64,000 nt of DNA. It comes from Pseudomonadota bacterium. Its GTDB lineage: Bacteria > Pseudomonadota > Gammaproteobacteria > Burkholderiales > Rhodocyclaceae. The stretch is taken from NCBI GenBank assembly GCA_018262235.1, contig JAGTRY010000005.1, positions 1 to 64,000 of the forward strand. Reading direction: 5' to 3'. The position numbers and the translations under genes are program-made. Positions 55,119-64,000 of this stretch are shown here, piece by piece (within the stretch, counting starts at the first letter, position 1; each line of letters begins with the position of its first letter). Under the pieces are notes generated by a model, which did not search any database, was not told the origin of the DNA, and saw only the letters and a list, made by a program, of their open reading frames with translations.

Positions 55119-58100
55119 ATGGAAACCCGCCTCGAACACGATCTGCTCGGCGATCGGCAAGTCCCAGCCAGCGCCTACTATGGCGTGCACACCCTGCGTG
55201 CCACCGAGAACTTCACGATTTCCGGCCTGACCATCGCAGCCTACCCGAGCCTGATCCGCGCCCTCGCACAGATCAAACTGGCTGCCGCACGCGCCAACCA
55301 GGAACTCGGCCTGCTTTCTGCCACCAAAGCCGACGCGATCAGCCGTGCCTGTGCCGAGATCATGGCCGGCCAGTTGCACGAGCAGTTCGTGGTCGACGTG
55401 ATCCAGGGTGGCGCCGGCACTTCGACCAACATGAATGCCAATGAAGTGATCGCCAACCGGGCACTCGAGTTGCTCGGCCATGCCAGGGGCGACTATGCAC
55501 AGCTGCATCCGAATGAAGATGTGAACCTGAGCCAGTCGACCAACGACGTCTATCCGACCGCCTTGCGGCTGGCGACTTATGCCGGCCTGCAAGACCTGAT
55601 CGAGGCCATGGAGCACTTGCGCCGCGCATTTGCCGCCAAGGCCGTGGAATTCCGGGACGTGCTCAAGATGGGACGCACCCAGCTCCAGGATGCCGTACCG
55701 ATGACGCTCGGGCAGGAATTCTCGACCTACGCCGTAATGCTGCAGGAAGACCAGGCACGCCTGCGCGAAACGCTCAGCCTGCTCAGTGAAATCAATCTGG
55801 GGGCCACCGCCATTGGTACCGGCATCACCGCCCATCCGGCTTATGCCGAACTGGTCCGCCAGCATCTTGCACAGATCAGCGGCATCGCACTCAGCACCTC
55901 CATCAATCTGGTCGAAGCCACGCAGGACTGCGGCTGTTTCGTGCAGATCTCCGGCGTGCTCAAACGGGTCGCAACCAAGGTCTCGAAAATCTGCAACGAT
56001 CTGCGCCTGCTCTCGAGTGGACCGCGTACCGGCTTGGGCGAGATCAATCTGCCGCCACGCCAGGCGGGCTCCAGCATCATGCCCGGCAAGGTCAATCCGG
56101 TGATACCGGAAGTGGTCAACCAGATCGCCTTCGAAGTGATCGGTAATGACGTAACCGTGAGCTTTGCTGCCGAAGGGGGGCAGCTTCAGCTCAACGCCTT
56201 CGAACCGATCATTGCTCACAGCCTGTTCAAGAGCGTGCAGCATCTGGCCGCAGGCTGTCGCGTGCTGGCCGACAAATGCGTAGACGGCATCACGGCAAAT
56301 GTCGAACACTTGCGCCAGAACGTCGAGAATTCCATCGGCATTGTCACCGCACTGAATCCCTATATCGGCTATGCCAACGCTACCGCGGTCGCACAGGATG
56401 CGCTTGCCACCGGAGCCAGCATCACCGAGCTGGTCCTGGCCCGTGGCTTGCTAACAGCTGAACAACTGTCAGCCATTCTCAGGCCTGAAGTCCTGACCCA
56501 ACCCATTCCGCCCTTGCATTTCCATGCGTCAGAAGGCACGCCAGCAACAGAATCATCCACCCGGAAACACATCATGAGCAGTCACGCAGTCGCTTCCCCC
56601 AGTATCACTTTGTCCGCTTGCGGACAGGACATTCTCAACAATCCCCTGCTGAACAAGAGCACCGCCTTCACCCTCGAAGAACGTGACAATTTCGGTCTGC
56701 ATGGTCTGCTTCCGCCGCAGATCGAAAGCCTTGAGGAACAGATCGCCCGTCGCCTGGAATGTGTTCGCGCCCTGCCTGGCGAACTGGAGCGTTACGTTTT
56801 CCTGCGCGATCTGCAGGACACCAATGAGACCCTGTATTTCGCACTCCTCACGCGTCACCTCGAAGAATTGCTGCCGGTCATCTACACCCCCACGGTGGGC
56901 GCAGCCTGCCAGCGCTACAGTCAGATCTACCGTCGCCCGCGTGGTCTCTACCTGAGCCTGCCCAATCAGGCCCGGCTTGACCAGATCTTCGCCAGCCCGC
57001 GTTTTGACAGGATCGAATGCATCGTCGTGACTGACGGCGAACGCATTCTTGGCCTCGGTGACCAGGGCGCAGGCGGGATGGGCATCCCGGTCGGCAAGCT
57101 TGCAATCTACTCGGCCTGTGGTGGCATTGACCCGGCCACCACCTTGCCGATCACCCTGGATGTAGGCACCAACAATGCCGCACTGCTTGCCGACCCGATG
57201 TACATCGGCTGGCGACACGAGCGGGTGCGCGGCCAAGACTATGATGATTTCATCGAAGCATTCGTCACGGCTGTCAGCAAGCGCTGGCCGAACATTCTGC
57301 TGCAATGGGAAGACTTCCACAAAAACAACGCCAACCGCTTGCTTGAGCGCTACCGCAACCGCCTCTGCACTTTCAATGACGATATCCAGGGCACGGCGGC
57401 AGTTGCCACCGGCACGCTGCTGGCAGCCATCAAGAAGACAGGTGTGCCCTTGAGCCAGCAGCGCATCGCCATCCTCGGCGGTGGCTCGGCTGGCATCGGC
57501 ATCGCGGCGCAAATAAAGCTGGCGATGATCGAGCAAGGGCTCAGCGCGGCGGAAGCCAGCACGCGTTTCTACGTGCTGGGCCGCAATGGTCTGGTGACCG
57601 ACCAGACACCAGGACTGGAATCTTTCCAGCAAGGTTTCGTCCAGCCCTGCTCCACGCTGACCAGTTGGTCCCTCAGCTCACCGGGGCAGATCAGCCTGCT
57701 GGATGTCGTCCACAACGCGCACCCGACCGTTTTGATCGGTGTCTCTGGACAGGCAGGTGGTTTCAGCGAAACCGTCATTCGCGAAATGGCCCGCCATGTG
57801 GCCCGCCCGATCATCTTCCCGCTCTCCAATCCGACCTCCTGCGTCGAAGCCAGGCCGGACGAGATCATCCGCTGGACGGATGGTCAGGCGATCATCGGTA
57901 CCGGCAGCCCATTCCCGGCATTTGAATACGCCGGCAAGCAGCATCATTTCGCGCAGACCAACAATTCCTACATCTTCCCGGGCGTAGGACTGGGTGTACT
58001 GGCCAGCCAGGCCCGGCGCATCACCGACAGCATGTTCCTTGCCGCGGCCAAGGCACTGGCCGAGCTTTCCCCCGCCAATGCGGATGCGGATGCCAGACTC

Positions 58101-58265
58101 CTGCCGGAACTGGCCAGGATGCGCGAAGTATCGATCAGCATTGCCCTTGCCGTCGCCCAGCAGGCACGTGCCGAAGGGCTGACCGCAGCGTTCAGCGACG
58201 CCGAGCTGCTCAATGCTATTCATGCCAAGGTCTGGGTACCCCAATACCGTCGCTATCAACGCTAG
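55119..58265 (+). CDS. Aspartase / NAD-malic enzyme fusion (single 1048-aa frame)
   Basis: One open frame joins two full-length enzymes with no stop between them. Residues 1-465 are aspartate ammonia-lyase (AspA): the active-site loop GSSIMPGKVNP lies at 317-327 with Ser319, and GGAGTSTNMNANEV is intact. Residues 466-485 form a polar linker. From Met486 (ATG at 56574) the sequence matches MaeA-type malic enzyme to its normal end: YTPTVGAACQRYSQIYRR (Tyr589), GGMGIPVGKL (Lys660), FNDDIQGTAAV and the nucleotide loop GGGSAGIG (about 787-794). AspA converts aspartate to fumarate and malic enzyme converts malate to pyruvate; fumarase would be the missing step. GGAAA seven bases before the internal ATG could still give free malic enzyme. 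A lost stop codon or sequencing change is the alternative to a real fusion. Confidence 0.85.
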   Translation: METRLEHDLLGDRQVPASAYYGVHTLRATENFTISGLTIAAYPSLIRALAQIKLAAARANQELGLLSATKADAISRACAEIMAGQLHEQFVVDVIQGGAGTSTNMNANEVIANRALELLGHARGDYAQLHPNEDVNLSQSTNDVYPTALRLATYAGLQDLIEAMEHLRRAFAAKAVEFRDVLKMGRTQLQDAVPMTLGQEFSTYAVMLQEDQARLRETLSLLSEINLGATAIGTGITAHPAYAELVRQHLAQISGIALSTSINLVEATQDCGCFVQISGVLKRVATKVSKICNDLRLLSSGPRTGLGEINLPPRQAGSSIMPGKVNPVIPEVVNQIAFEVIGNDVTVSFAAEGGQLQLNAFEPIIAHSLFKSVQHLAAGCRVLADKCVDGITANVEHLRQNVENSIGIVTALNPYIGYANATAVAQDALATGASITELVLARGLLTAEQLSAILRPEVLTQPIPPLHFHASEGTPATESSTRKHIMSSHAVASPSITLSACGQDILNNPLLNKSTAFTLEERDNFGLHGLLPPQIESLEEQIARRLECVRALPGELERYVFLRDLQDTNETLYFALLTRHLEELLPVIYTPTVGAACQRYSQIYRRPRGLYLSLPNQARLDQIFASPRFDRIECIVVTDGERILGLGDQGAGGMGIPVGKLAIYSACGGIDPATTLPITLDVGTNNAALLADPMYIGWRHERVRGQDYDDFIEAFVTAVSKRWPNILLQWEDFHKNNANRLLERYRNRLCTFNDDIQGTAAVATGTLLAAIKKTGVPLSQQRIAILGGGSAGIGIAAQIKLAMIEQGLSAAEASTRFYVLGRNGLVTDQTPGLESFQQGFVQPCSTLTSWSLSSPGQISLLDVVHNAHPTVLIGVSGQAGGFSETVIREMARHVARPIIFPLSNPTSCVEARPDEIIRWTDGQAIIGTGSPFPAFEYAGKQHHFAQTNNSYIFPGVGLGVLASQARRITDSMFLAAAKALAELSPANADADARLLPELARMREVSISIALAVAQQARAEGLTAAFSDAELLNAIHAKVWVPQYRRYQR

Positions 58266-58284
58266 CCTGATGCGATACACGCAA

Positions 58285-58312
58285 AAAAGGCAGGCTGCAA
58301 AGCCTGCCTTTT
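58285..58312. terminator. Convergent terminator (fusion gene / focA)
   Basis: A 12-bp stem AAAAGGCAGGCT/AGCCTGCCTTTT (58285-58296, 58301-58312) with a GCAA tetraloop, between the 3' ends of the fusion gene and focA, with A and T runs on each side. Confidence 0.9.
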
Positions 58313-58329
58313 CTGTCCTGTCAGATCGC

Positions 58330-59118
58330 TTATTCGTGCGCAGACGAAGAGGCTTGCGGGTCGCTGGGGTTGATGTAGGCGAACGGAACTCCAACCAGGA
58401 AAGCACCACCGACAATGTTCCCGAGCGTCGCAAAAAACAGGTTGTAGAGTGCATCGCTCAGGGTGATCGAACCATTGCCAAGCAGGGACATCGAGAAAGT
58501 ACCCATGTTGGCGATCGAGTGTTCGAAACCGAGGTAAAGGAAGATGAACACCACCAGGATCAGGATCGCGATCTTGGCGATGTCGTCCTTGCAGCGCAAG
58601 GCCAGACGGACGGCGAGGCAGACGATCCAGTTGGCCAGGATTCCCTTGGCAAAAATCACCAGTGCGGCTTGATGAACCTTGTGCTCGGCACCGGTATAGA
58701 GCGCGTGATCAAGTGGCAAATCCGCCAGGGAACCCGCAGCCCGTAACAGGCTCGCGACGATCAGGGCTCCCACCAGATTCCCCAGATAGCACGCCACCCA
58801 CAGCATGATCGTGCGCTTCCAGGATGTTTGACCTTCGGAGGACGACACCGCCAGATACATGTTGTTGCTGGTAAACAGTTCGGCATTCGTGAACACGATG
58901 ATGGTCAGCCCCACGCCGAAAAAAGCCGAAGCGATCACTTTGCCGAATGGCGACTCATGAAGATTGTTGTTCAGACACCAGAACACGAACAGCACGATGC
59001 TCAGGTACATGCCGGCGAGTACCGAACGCGCCATATAGCGGCGCGGATCGTTCTCCAGCAATTGCATTTTGCGCACACCACTATGGGCCGCGTATTCCAC
59101 GTAGGGACGGTCGATCAT
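58330..59118 (-). CDS. Formate/nitrite transporter family channel (FocA-like)
   Basis: A 262-aa protein with six hydrophobic helices and the FNT motifs: NAELFTSNNMY in the second helix region and GFEHSIANM, which contains the pore histidine of FocA-type channels, in the fifth. It probably exports or imports formate; nitrite or another small anion is possible. It is not inside the hyf operon but lies 5 kb upstream of it, as focB does at the E. coli hyf locus. The 149-bp region before its start contains no clear sigma-54 element. Confidence 0.88.
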   Translation of the reverse strand: MIDRPYVEYAAHSGVRKMQLLENDPRRYMARSVLAGMYLSIVLFVFWCLNNNLHESPFGKVIASAFFGVGLTIIVFTNAELFTSNNMYLAVSSSEGQTSWKRTIMLWVACYLGNLVGALIVASLLRAAGSLADLPLDHALYTGAEHKVHQAALVIFAKGILANWIVCLAVRLALRCKDDIAKIAILILVVFIFLYLGFEHSIANMGTFSMSLLGNGSITLSDALYNLFFATLGNIVGGAFLVGVPFAYINPSDPQASSSAHE

Positions 59119-59267
59119 TTGCTTCTACTCCGGATTACAGCGCGAGTCAGGCAATACCGCCCGCGCGTATTTTTCAAGGGGGAACTACAGGGAAGCGCGA
59201 TTGCACCACAAGACACGACAAGCTTTCTTGATGCGCGCAAATAACTCGCGCCAAACCAGAAAACTAT

Positions 59268-60071
59268 TTACGCCTGCAGGCGTTGCCGCACCTGTTCAAA
59301 CAGGCAGACCGCCGTTGCAGCGCCGACATTCAATGATTCGATCTGTCCTGGCATCGGGATCCGGACCCGGTCATGCGCGAGCGCCTGCAATGCCGCCGGC
59401 ACGCCCTGCCCTTCCGAACCAAAAACCCAGACACTTGGCTGACGCAGATCCAGCGCGTAAAGCGAGACAGATCCTGTCTCAAGGCTGGTCACCAGAACCC
59501 GCCGTTCGCTTGATGCCAGACGCTGCGCGAGATCAACATTCTCGGCGATGGACAGACAGAACTGGGCACCCATTCCCGCGCGCAGCGCTTTGGGAGACCA
59601 GGCCTGGGTTGTCTGGCGATCCAGCCAGATCTGTGTCACGCCCGCGGCAACAGCTGTGCGCAGCAGGGTGCCAAGATTGCCTGCATCCTGCACGCCCGCC
59701 AAAGCCAGAACATCGCCATTTGCATCAGGCGCCGGAAGTGTCTCGGGCAAAGGGATTTCAGCCAGGATGCCGGTCGGCGTCGTGACCGGACTGAGCGTAT
59801 TGAAGAGGCCCGGTGGCATCACCAGGACACCTGTTTTTCCTGATTCGATGTCAAGCCGGATCCGTTGCAAAACCTCTCGTACCGCGGGAAGGTCGAGGAC
59901 ATCGTCGCGCAGCACCAGGCACGAAATCGGCCAGTTCGCGTCCAGTGCGGCACGCACCAGATGCTCTCCGTCGAGGATGGCAGCACGCGCCTCGCGTCGT
60001 GCACGTGCGTCCTCAACCAGCCCTCGCAGGCGCTTGAATGCCGGATTGTCACGCGACGAAATTTGTTTCAT
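59268..60071 (-). CDS. TrmH/SpoU-family RNA methyltransferase
   Basis: A 267-aa SPOUT-class methyltransferase. The N-terminal part resembles the SpoU substrate-binding domain ([38 protein letters not shown]). The knotted C-terminal domain carries the three SpoU motifs: [29 protein letters not shown] and [21 protein letters not shown]. It probably makes 2'-O-methylribose in tRNA or rRNA, the exact site unknown. It overlaps the rnhB stop codon (ATGA) and ends the lpx operon. A YfhQ-like or TsnR-like identity cannot be decided. Confidence 0.9.
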   Translation of the reverse strand: MKQISSRDNPAFKRLRGLVEDARARREARAAILDGEHLVRAALDANWPISCLVLRDDVLDLPAVREVLQRIRLDIESGKTGVLVMPPGLFNTLSPVTTPTGILAEIPLPETLPAPDANGDVLALAGVQDAGNLGTLLRTAVAAGVTQIWLDRQTTQAWSPKALRAGMGAQFCLSIAENVDLAQRLASSERRVLVTSLETGSVSLYALDLRQPSVWVFGSEGQGVPAALQALAHDRVRIPMPGQIESLNVGAATAVCLFEQVRQRLQA

Positions 60072-60673
60072 GCCGATTCGCCAAACAGCAGCCCCTGTGA
60101 CAACAGGTTCGCCACCGGCCCAAAACTGCGACGATGTTCAGGCGTGACCCCATGGTGCTCCAAGGCCTTCAGGTGAGCCGCTGTTGGATATCCCTTGTGC
60201 TGGGCAAAGCCATACTGCGGATAACGTCTGTCCATCTCGACGAGCTGCGCATCGCGATGTGTTTTAGCAAGGATGGAGGCTGCTGAAATGCAGGGCTCAA
60301 GCGCATCACCCTTGACAATGGCACGCGCAGGCATCAGCAAACCGGCAGGCACCCGGTTGCCATCAATCAAGGACTCGCCGGGTTGCACAGACAGGCCTTC
60401 GACAGCCCGACGCATTGCCAGCATGCTTGCCCACAGGATGTTGAGCCGATCAATTTCTTCGACACTGGCTTCGGCAATCGACCAGGCCAGCGCATGTGCC
60501 TTGATCTCGGCAGCAAGCTTGTCCCGACGGGCCGGGCTGAGTTTCTTGGAGTCCGCCAGACCAGCAATGGGATGCGCCGGATCAAGTATCACGGCAGCTG
60601 CCACAACAGCACCACACAAGGGCCCCCGCCCTGCCTCATCCACACCACAGATCAAGCGATTCGACCCACTCAT
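60068..60673 (-). CDS. rnhB: Ribonuclease HII
   Basis: A 201-aa RNase HII that cuts RNA in DNA-RNA hybrids. It has the acidic residues of the active site: Asp12 and Glu13 in GVDEAGRG, Asp in LADSKKLS, and Asp in SLIDGNRVP, and also the C-terminal [12 protein letters not shown] motif. The ATG at 60673 overlaps the lpxB stop codon (ATGA), which supports this start over the longer frame. Position between lpxB and the SpoU gene is standard. Confidence 0.96.
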   Translation of the reverse strand: MSGSNRLICGVDEAGRGPLCGAVVAAAVILDPAHPIAGLADSKKLSPARRDKLAAEIKAHALAWSIAEASVEEIDRLNILWASMLAMRRAVEGLSVQPGESLIDGNRVPAGLLMPARAIVKGDALEPCISAASILAKTHRDAQLVEMDRRYPQYGFAQHKGYPTAAHLKALEHHGVTPEHRRSFGPVANLLSQGLLFGESA

Positions 60674-61809
60674 CTCTGCCCCAATACTGCCGACACCACG
60701 GCAGCCGCTTTCTCGGCATTGTTCTGACGAAGAGTCAGGTGCATCTGCTCGAAACGCAGCGCAAGCTGTTCGCAAGCAGCCTTGTCATCCAGCCATTGCC
60801 CAAGCGCTGCGGCCAGTTTCTCCGGTGTCGCATCATGCTGGATCAATTCCGGAACCACGAATTCGCGGGCCAGGATATTGGGCAGGCCCACCCATGGCAG
60901 ATACGTCAGATACTTCGCCAAACGATACGTCAACTTGCCCACTTTATAGGCAATAACCATCGGGCATTTGAGCAGGGCAGCTTCCAAGGTAGCCGTGCCA
61001 CTCGCGACCAGCACGACATTGGCGGCAGCCATTGCTTCATGTGCATGACCAAACAGCAAGCGTACCGGAAGATGCTGGGCATTGGCTTGATACAGGGCCA
61101 GCTCAAACATATCTCGGGTCTTCCGGGTAATCAGCGGGACCAGAAACAAGACTTGCGGATAACGCTCTGCGAGCAATTTGATGGTGTCGACGTAAGTACT
61201 CGCCAAACGGCCCACTTCTCCCTCGCGACTGCCGGGTAAAACCGCCACGACCTGCGCATCATCATCGAGCTGCAAGGTGCCACGCGCCGCAGCACGTTGC
61301 CCTTTGAGCGGAAATTCATCCGCCAGAGGATGACCGACAAAACTCGCCGCAATGCCGTGCCTGGCGTAAATCTCGGGCTCGAACGGGAAAAGGCACATCA
61401 CGTGCTCTGCAGCACGGCCGATCTTGTGCACCCGGTTACCACGCCACGCCCAGATCGAAGGACTGACGTAGTGCATGGTGTGCACGCCCGCACGGCGCAG
61501 CCGCGTCTCGACCCCCAGATTAAAGTCCGGCGCATCGACACCAATGAAAATATCCGGAGGATCCTGTTTCAAACGCCGCAACAGGCCGCGCCGAACCCGC
61601 AACAATGCCGGCAAGCGCTTGATGGCATCGACATAACCCATCACCGCAAGGGTTTCGCAAGGCCACCAGGCTTCAAAGCCTTCCGCCTGCATCTTTGGAC
61701 CACCAATGCCCACAAATGATGCCGACGGGAATCTCACGCGCAACGCCCGGATCAGGTGGGCCGCCAACAAGTCGCCCGAGGCTTCCCCTGCCACCATGGC
61801 TATGCGCAT
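60670..61809 (-). CDS. lpxB: Lipid-A-disaccharide synthase
   Basis: A 379-aa GT19 glycosyltransferase that joins UDP-diacylglucosamine and lipid X in lipid A synthesis. The start [20 protein letters not shown] and the motifs [15 protein letters not shown] and [10 protein letters not shown] are diagnostic. Both ends overlap or almost touch the neighbouring genes (13 bp to lpxA; ATGA with rnhB). It acts at the inner face of the inner membrane. Confidence 0.97.
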   Translation of the reverse strand: MRIAMVAGEASGDLLAAHLIRALRVRFPSASFVGIGGPKMQAEGFEAWWPCETLAVMGYVDAIKRLPALLRVRRGLLRRLKQDPPDIFIGVDAPDFNLGVETRLRRAGVHTMHYVSPSIWAWRGNRVHKIGRAAEHVMCLFPFEPEIYARHGIAASFVGHPLADEFPLKGQRAAARGTLQLDDDAQVVAVLPGSREGEVGRLASTYVDTIKLLAERYPQVLFLVPLITRKTRDMFELALYQANAQHLPVRLLFGHAHEAMAAANVVLVASGTATLEAALLKCPMVIAYKVGKLTYRLAKYLTYLPWVGLPNILAREFVVPELIQHDATPEKLAAALGQWLDDKAACEQLALRFEQMHLTLRQNNAEKAAAVVSAVLGQR

Positions 61810-61822
61810 GCCGGGTCTGCCT

Positions 61823-62593
61823 TCAGCGAATGATGCCGCGCTTGGATGCCGCGAAAAAGTCGACCAGAACCTTTAGTTCGGGTGTACTGGCAGCAGCCTC
61901 GACGATACCGGCACGGGCCTCGTCCAGCGACAGACCTTGTCGATAGATCGCCTTGTAAGCGCGCTTGATCTGCGTGATGGCCTCCGCGGAGAAACCGCGT
62001 CTGCGCAAGCCCTCGCTGTTGATTCCGTGAGGTACCGCAGGATTCCCGGAGCACATGACAAATGGCGGAATGTCTTGCGTAACGATCGAGCCACCACCCG
62101 CCATGCAATGCGCTCCCACAATGGCGAACTGGTGCACCGCAGCCATGCCGCCAAGAATGGCAAAGTCCCCGACGTACACATGGCCGCCAAGCGTGACGTT
62201 ATTGGCCATGATCGTATTGCTTCCGACCTGACAATCGTGACCGACGTGCACGCTTGCCATGAACCAGTTGTCATTACCGATGCGGGTCACGCCAGCATCC
62301 TGAGCGGTACCGATATTGAAATTGCAGTATTCGCGAATGGTGTTGCGATCACCGATTTCCAATGCGGTGGGTTCGCCCGCATATTTTTTGTCCTGCGGAA
62401 TTTCTCCCAGAGAGACAAACTGGAAAATCCGGTTCTCACGGCCAATGCGGGTACGTCCCTTGATCACGCAATGCGACGCGACTACGGAACCTTCACCAAT
62501 CTCGACATGCTCACCGATGAGGGTGAATGGTCCGATTTCTACCCCGTCAGCGATCTTCGCGCCGGGATGCACGATAGCGGTAGGATGAATCAT
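61823..62593 (-). CDS. lpxA: UDP-N-acetylglucosamine acyltransferase
   Basis: A 256-aa left-handed beta-helix enzyme, the first step of lipid A synthesis. Hexapeptide repeats run from residue 2 to about 190 and include the catalytic His in [26 protein letters not shown]. The C-terminal helical domain ([25 protein letters not shown]) is typical. The ATG at 62593 ([10 protein letters not shown]) overlaps the fabZ stop, and the upstream open codons belong to fabZ. Confidence 0.97.
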   Translation of the reverse strand: MIHPTAIVHPGAKIADGVEIGPFTLIGEHVEIGEGSVVASHCVIKGRTRIGRENRIFQFVSLGEIPQDKKYAGEPTALEIGDRNTIREYCNFNIGTAQDAGVTRIGNDNWFMASVHVGHDCQVGSNTIMANNVTLGGHVYVGDFAILGGMAAVHQFAIVGAHCMAGGGSIVTQDIPPFVMCSGNPAVPHGINSEGLRRRGFSAEAITQIKRAYKAIYRQGLSLDEARAGIVEAAASTPELKVLVDFFAASKRGIIR

Positions 62594-63036
62594 GCGATTT
62601 GCTTGATGGCACACATCAGATCGGCCTGCGCCGCGATTTCGTCGCCCACACGAGCGACACCAGAGTACTTCCAGACCCCGCGCATTTCGCGCACGAGCTT
62701 CATGTCAAAGACCAGCGTATCGCCCGGCAACACGGGGCGCTTGAAACGGGCATTGTCGATACTTGCAAAATACAGGATGGAATTTTCGTCTGGCACAGCA
62801 CCACGTGTCTTGAACGAAAGGATTGCAGCAGCCTGCGCCATTGCTTCAATGATCAAAACACCAGGCATTACGGGAGAATGCGGAAAGTGGCCCACAAAAA
62901 AAGGCTCATTGATCGTGACGTTCTTCATTGCCACAATCCGTTCGCCAAGGGAGATTTCCAGCACGCGGTCTACCAGTAAAAACGGGTACCGGTGCGGCAA
63001 ATAGTTCATGACCTCTTTGATATCCATCCCACTCAC
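62590..63036 (-). CDS. fabZ: 3-hydroxyacyl-[acyl-carrier-protein] dehydratase
   Basis: A 148-aa hot-dog-fold dehydratase with the [11 protein letters not shown] and [20 protein letters not shown] motifs, in which the histidine and glutamate are catalytic. It works in fatty-acid elongation and supplies the 3-hydroxyacyl pool shared with lipid A synthesis. The start is a GTG at 63036 with GGAG upstream; its codon overlaps the lpxD stop. An ATG at 63027 is possible but badly placed relative to a ribosome site. Confidence 0.97.
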   Translation of the reverse strand: MSGMDIKEVMNYLPHRYPFLLVDRVLEISLGERIVAMKNVTINEPFFVGHFPHSPVMPGVLIIEAMAQAAAILSFKTRGAVPDENSILYFASIDNARFKRPVLPGDTLVFDMKLVREMRGVWKYSGVARVGDEIAAQADLMCAIKQIA

Positions 63037-64000
63037 GCTTTACTCTCCAGTTCTTTCAATTTTTTCTCAAGCGCGCGAATCCTGTCAGCCATCTCGTCAA
63101 GATGTTTCAGGTGCACGGCATTGCGCAACCATTCATGGTGAGGCTGCGAGGCAATCGCAGAGGTATACATACCCTTTTCACTCACCGATTTGCTGATGAA
63201 CGAACGTGCCGAAATCACCACGTCATCACACACATCAATATGCCCCATGATGCCGGCCTGCCCGCCCACGCGTACACGCTTGCCAAGCTTGGAGCTTCCT
63301 GCCATCCCCACAAACGCGGCCATTGCCGAGTTTTCACCGACCTGGCAGTTATGCGCAATCTGGATCAGGTTATCGAGTTTTACGCCGTTCTCGATGACGG
63401 TGTCATCCAGTGCGCCACGATCTATGGTCGTATTGGCTCCTATTTCAACATCATCGCCAATCACTGCACGACCAATCTGTGGAATTTTCTCCCAACTGCC
63501 ATTCCCTTTGGGAGCGAAACCAAAACCATCACTGCCGACCACACAACCCGTGTGCAGAATGCAACGGGCACCCACGACAGATTCCGCGTAAACAACAACT
63601 TTCGCATGCAGAATCGTATCGGCACCAATCCTGCTGCCGCGCTCGATCACACTACCAGGACCAATCGTCACGTTTTCCCCGACAACACAGTCCTCACCGA
63701 CAAATGCCAAAGGCGCAACATTCACGGAAGCAGGCAAGGGAGACAGCACTACAGCACTCGGGTGCACGCCACGATACGGTGATATGGCCGGATTCAAGAG
63801 CTGCGCCACACGGGCAAAATACAGATAGGGGTCACGAATCACGATGCGCGGCAAGGTCGTTGCATCGGCCAAGGCCGGTGGAACAATGACCGCCCCGGCT
63901 TTGGTCGTTTCAAGCGCCTTGCGATACTTCGCATGGGCAACAAACCCGATCTCGTGCGCTCCGGCCCGTTCCAGCGGAGCGATCTGCTCAACATGCACAT
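63033..64000 (-). CDS. lpxD: UDP-3-O-acylglucosamine N-acyltransferase (5' end outside window)
   Basis: 322 C-terminal residues of LpxD; the N-terminus lies beyond the window end. The LpxD_N region ([34 protein letters not shown]) is followed by left-handed beta-helix hexapeptides with the catalytic His in [24 protein letters not shown], and by the C-terminal helix that packs the trimer ([21 protein letters not shown]). It is the third acyltransferase step of lipid A synthesis and heads the visible part of the lpx operon. Confidence 0.96.
   Translation of the reverse strand, partial: VHVEQIAPLERAGAHEIGFVAHAKYRKALETTKAGAVIVPPALADATTLPRIVIRDPYLYFARVAQLLNPAISPYRGVHPSAVVLSPLPASVNVAPLAFVGEDCVVGENVTIGPGSVIERGSRIGADTILHAKVVVYAESVVGARCILHTGCVVGSDGFGFAPKGNGSWEKIPQIGRAVIGDDVEIGANTTIDRGALDDTVIENGVKLDNLIQIAHNCQVGENSAMAAFVGMAGSSKLGKRVRVGGQAGIMGHIDVCDDVVISARSFISKSVSEKGMYTSAIASQPHHEWLRNAVHLKHLDEMADRIRALEKKLKELESKA

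Noticed and set aside
59222-59260. GCGCAAATAACTCGCGCCA upstream of focA as a sigma-54 promoter
   Set aside because: The GG-to-GC spacing is 14 rather than 12 bases.
1-64000. tRNA, rRNA, CRISPR array, insertion sequence or riboswitch
   Set aside because: The gaps between genes are short and none showed a cloverleaf, regular spaced repeats, transposase motifs or a known aptamer pattern; a dedicated covariance-model scan could still find one.

Overview
The window is GC-rich, densely packed bacterial chromosome. Gene content and order point to a betaproteobacterium, most likely Rhodocyclales-like and facultatively fermentative; this is inferred from synteny, not from a marker gene. The orders lpxD-fabZ-lpxA-lpxB-rnhB-trmH, glyA-nrdR-ribD and comEC/DUF2062/lolD-lolC/COG4255-recJ are all housekeeping arrangements of that class. 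No rRNA, tRNA, CRISPR array, insertion sequence or prophage was recognised.

Layout. 1-4.3 kb: two membrane glycosyltransferases (the first cut by the window edge), a small DUF1161 protein and a secreted PL5-type lyase. 4.3-9.5 kb: purL, then two tandem msrB genes, the first lacking three active-site residues. 9.5-11.4 kb: a cluster of REP-like palindromes, an unrecognised two-gene operon with a frameshift at a seven-G run, and degenerate repeats. 11.4-21.8 kb: DUF599, comEC, DUF2062, an outer-membrane-like protein, lolD/lolC, COG4255, recJ and a patatin phospholipase. 22-28.4 kb: a small membrane protein, a secreted PL3 pectate lyase, a TPR glycosyltransferase, a Ycf48-like propeller lipoprotein and a divergent HExxH protein. 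28.4-36 kb: TRAP permeases, a histidine phosphatase, glyA-nrdR-ribD, moeB and an AP2-like protein. 36-54 kb: a complete formate hydrogenlyase-2 locus. 54-59 kb: a LysR regulator, an aspartase/malic-enzyme fusion gene and a FocA-type channel. 59-64 kb: trmH-like, rnhB, lpxB, lpxA, fabZ and partial lpxD.

How the genes work together. The 36-54 kb block encodes every structural part of a Hyf-type formate hydrogenlyase (HyfA-I), the HycH/HyfJ and HycI maturation factors, a HydN-like ferredoxin, a Cys-type FdhF, the FdhD sulfurtransferase, the molybdopterin enzyme MoaA and a single-GAF FhlA-like activator. Upstream of hyfA lies a good sigma-54 -24/-12 element, preceded by two perfect palindromes built from TGACG half-sites, which fits activation by the FhlA-like protein. 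The nearby formate channel and the aspartate-to-fumarate / malate-to-pyruvate fusion enzyme suggest a local block for anaerobic carbon and formate metabolism. The hyp nickel-insertion genes are not in the window.

The most unusual items are the in-frame aspartase-malic enzyme fusion with no stop codon between the two full-length enzymes, the MsrB pseudoenzyme beside an intact MsrB, the unrecognised operon with the G7 frameshift, and the palindromic operator next to the hyf promoter.
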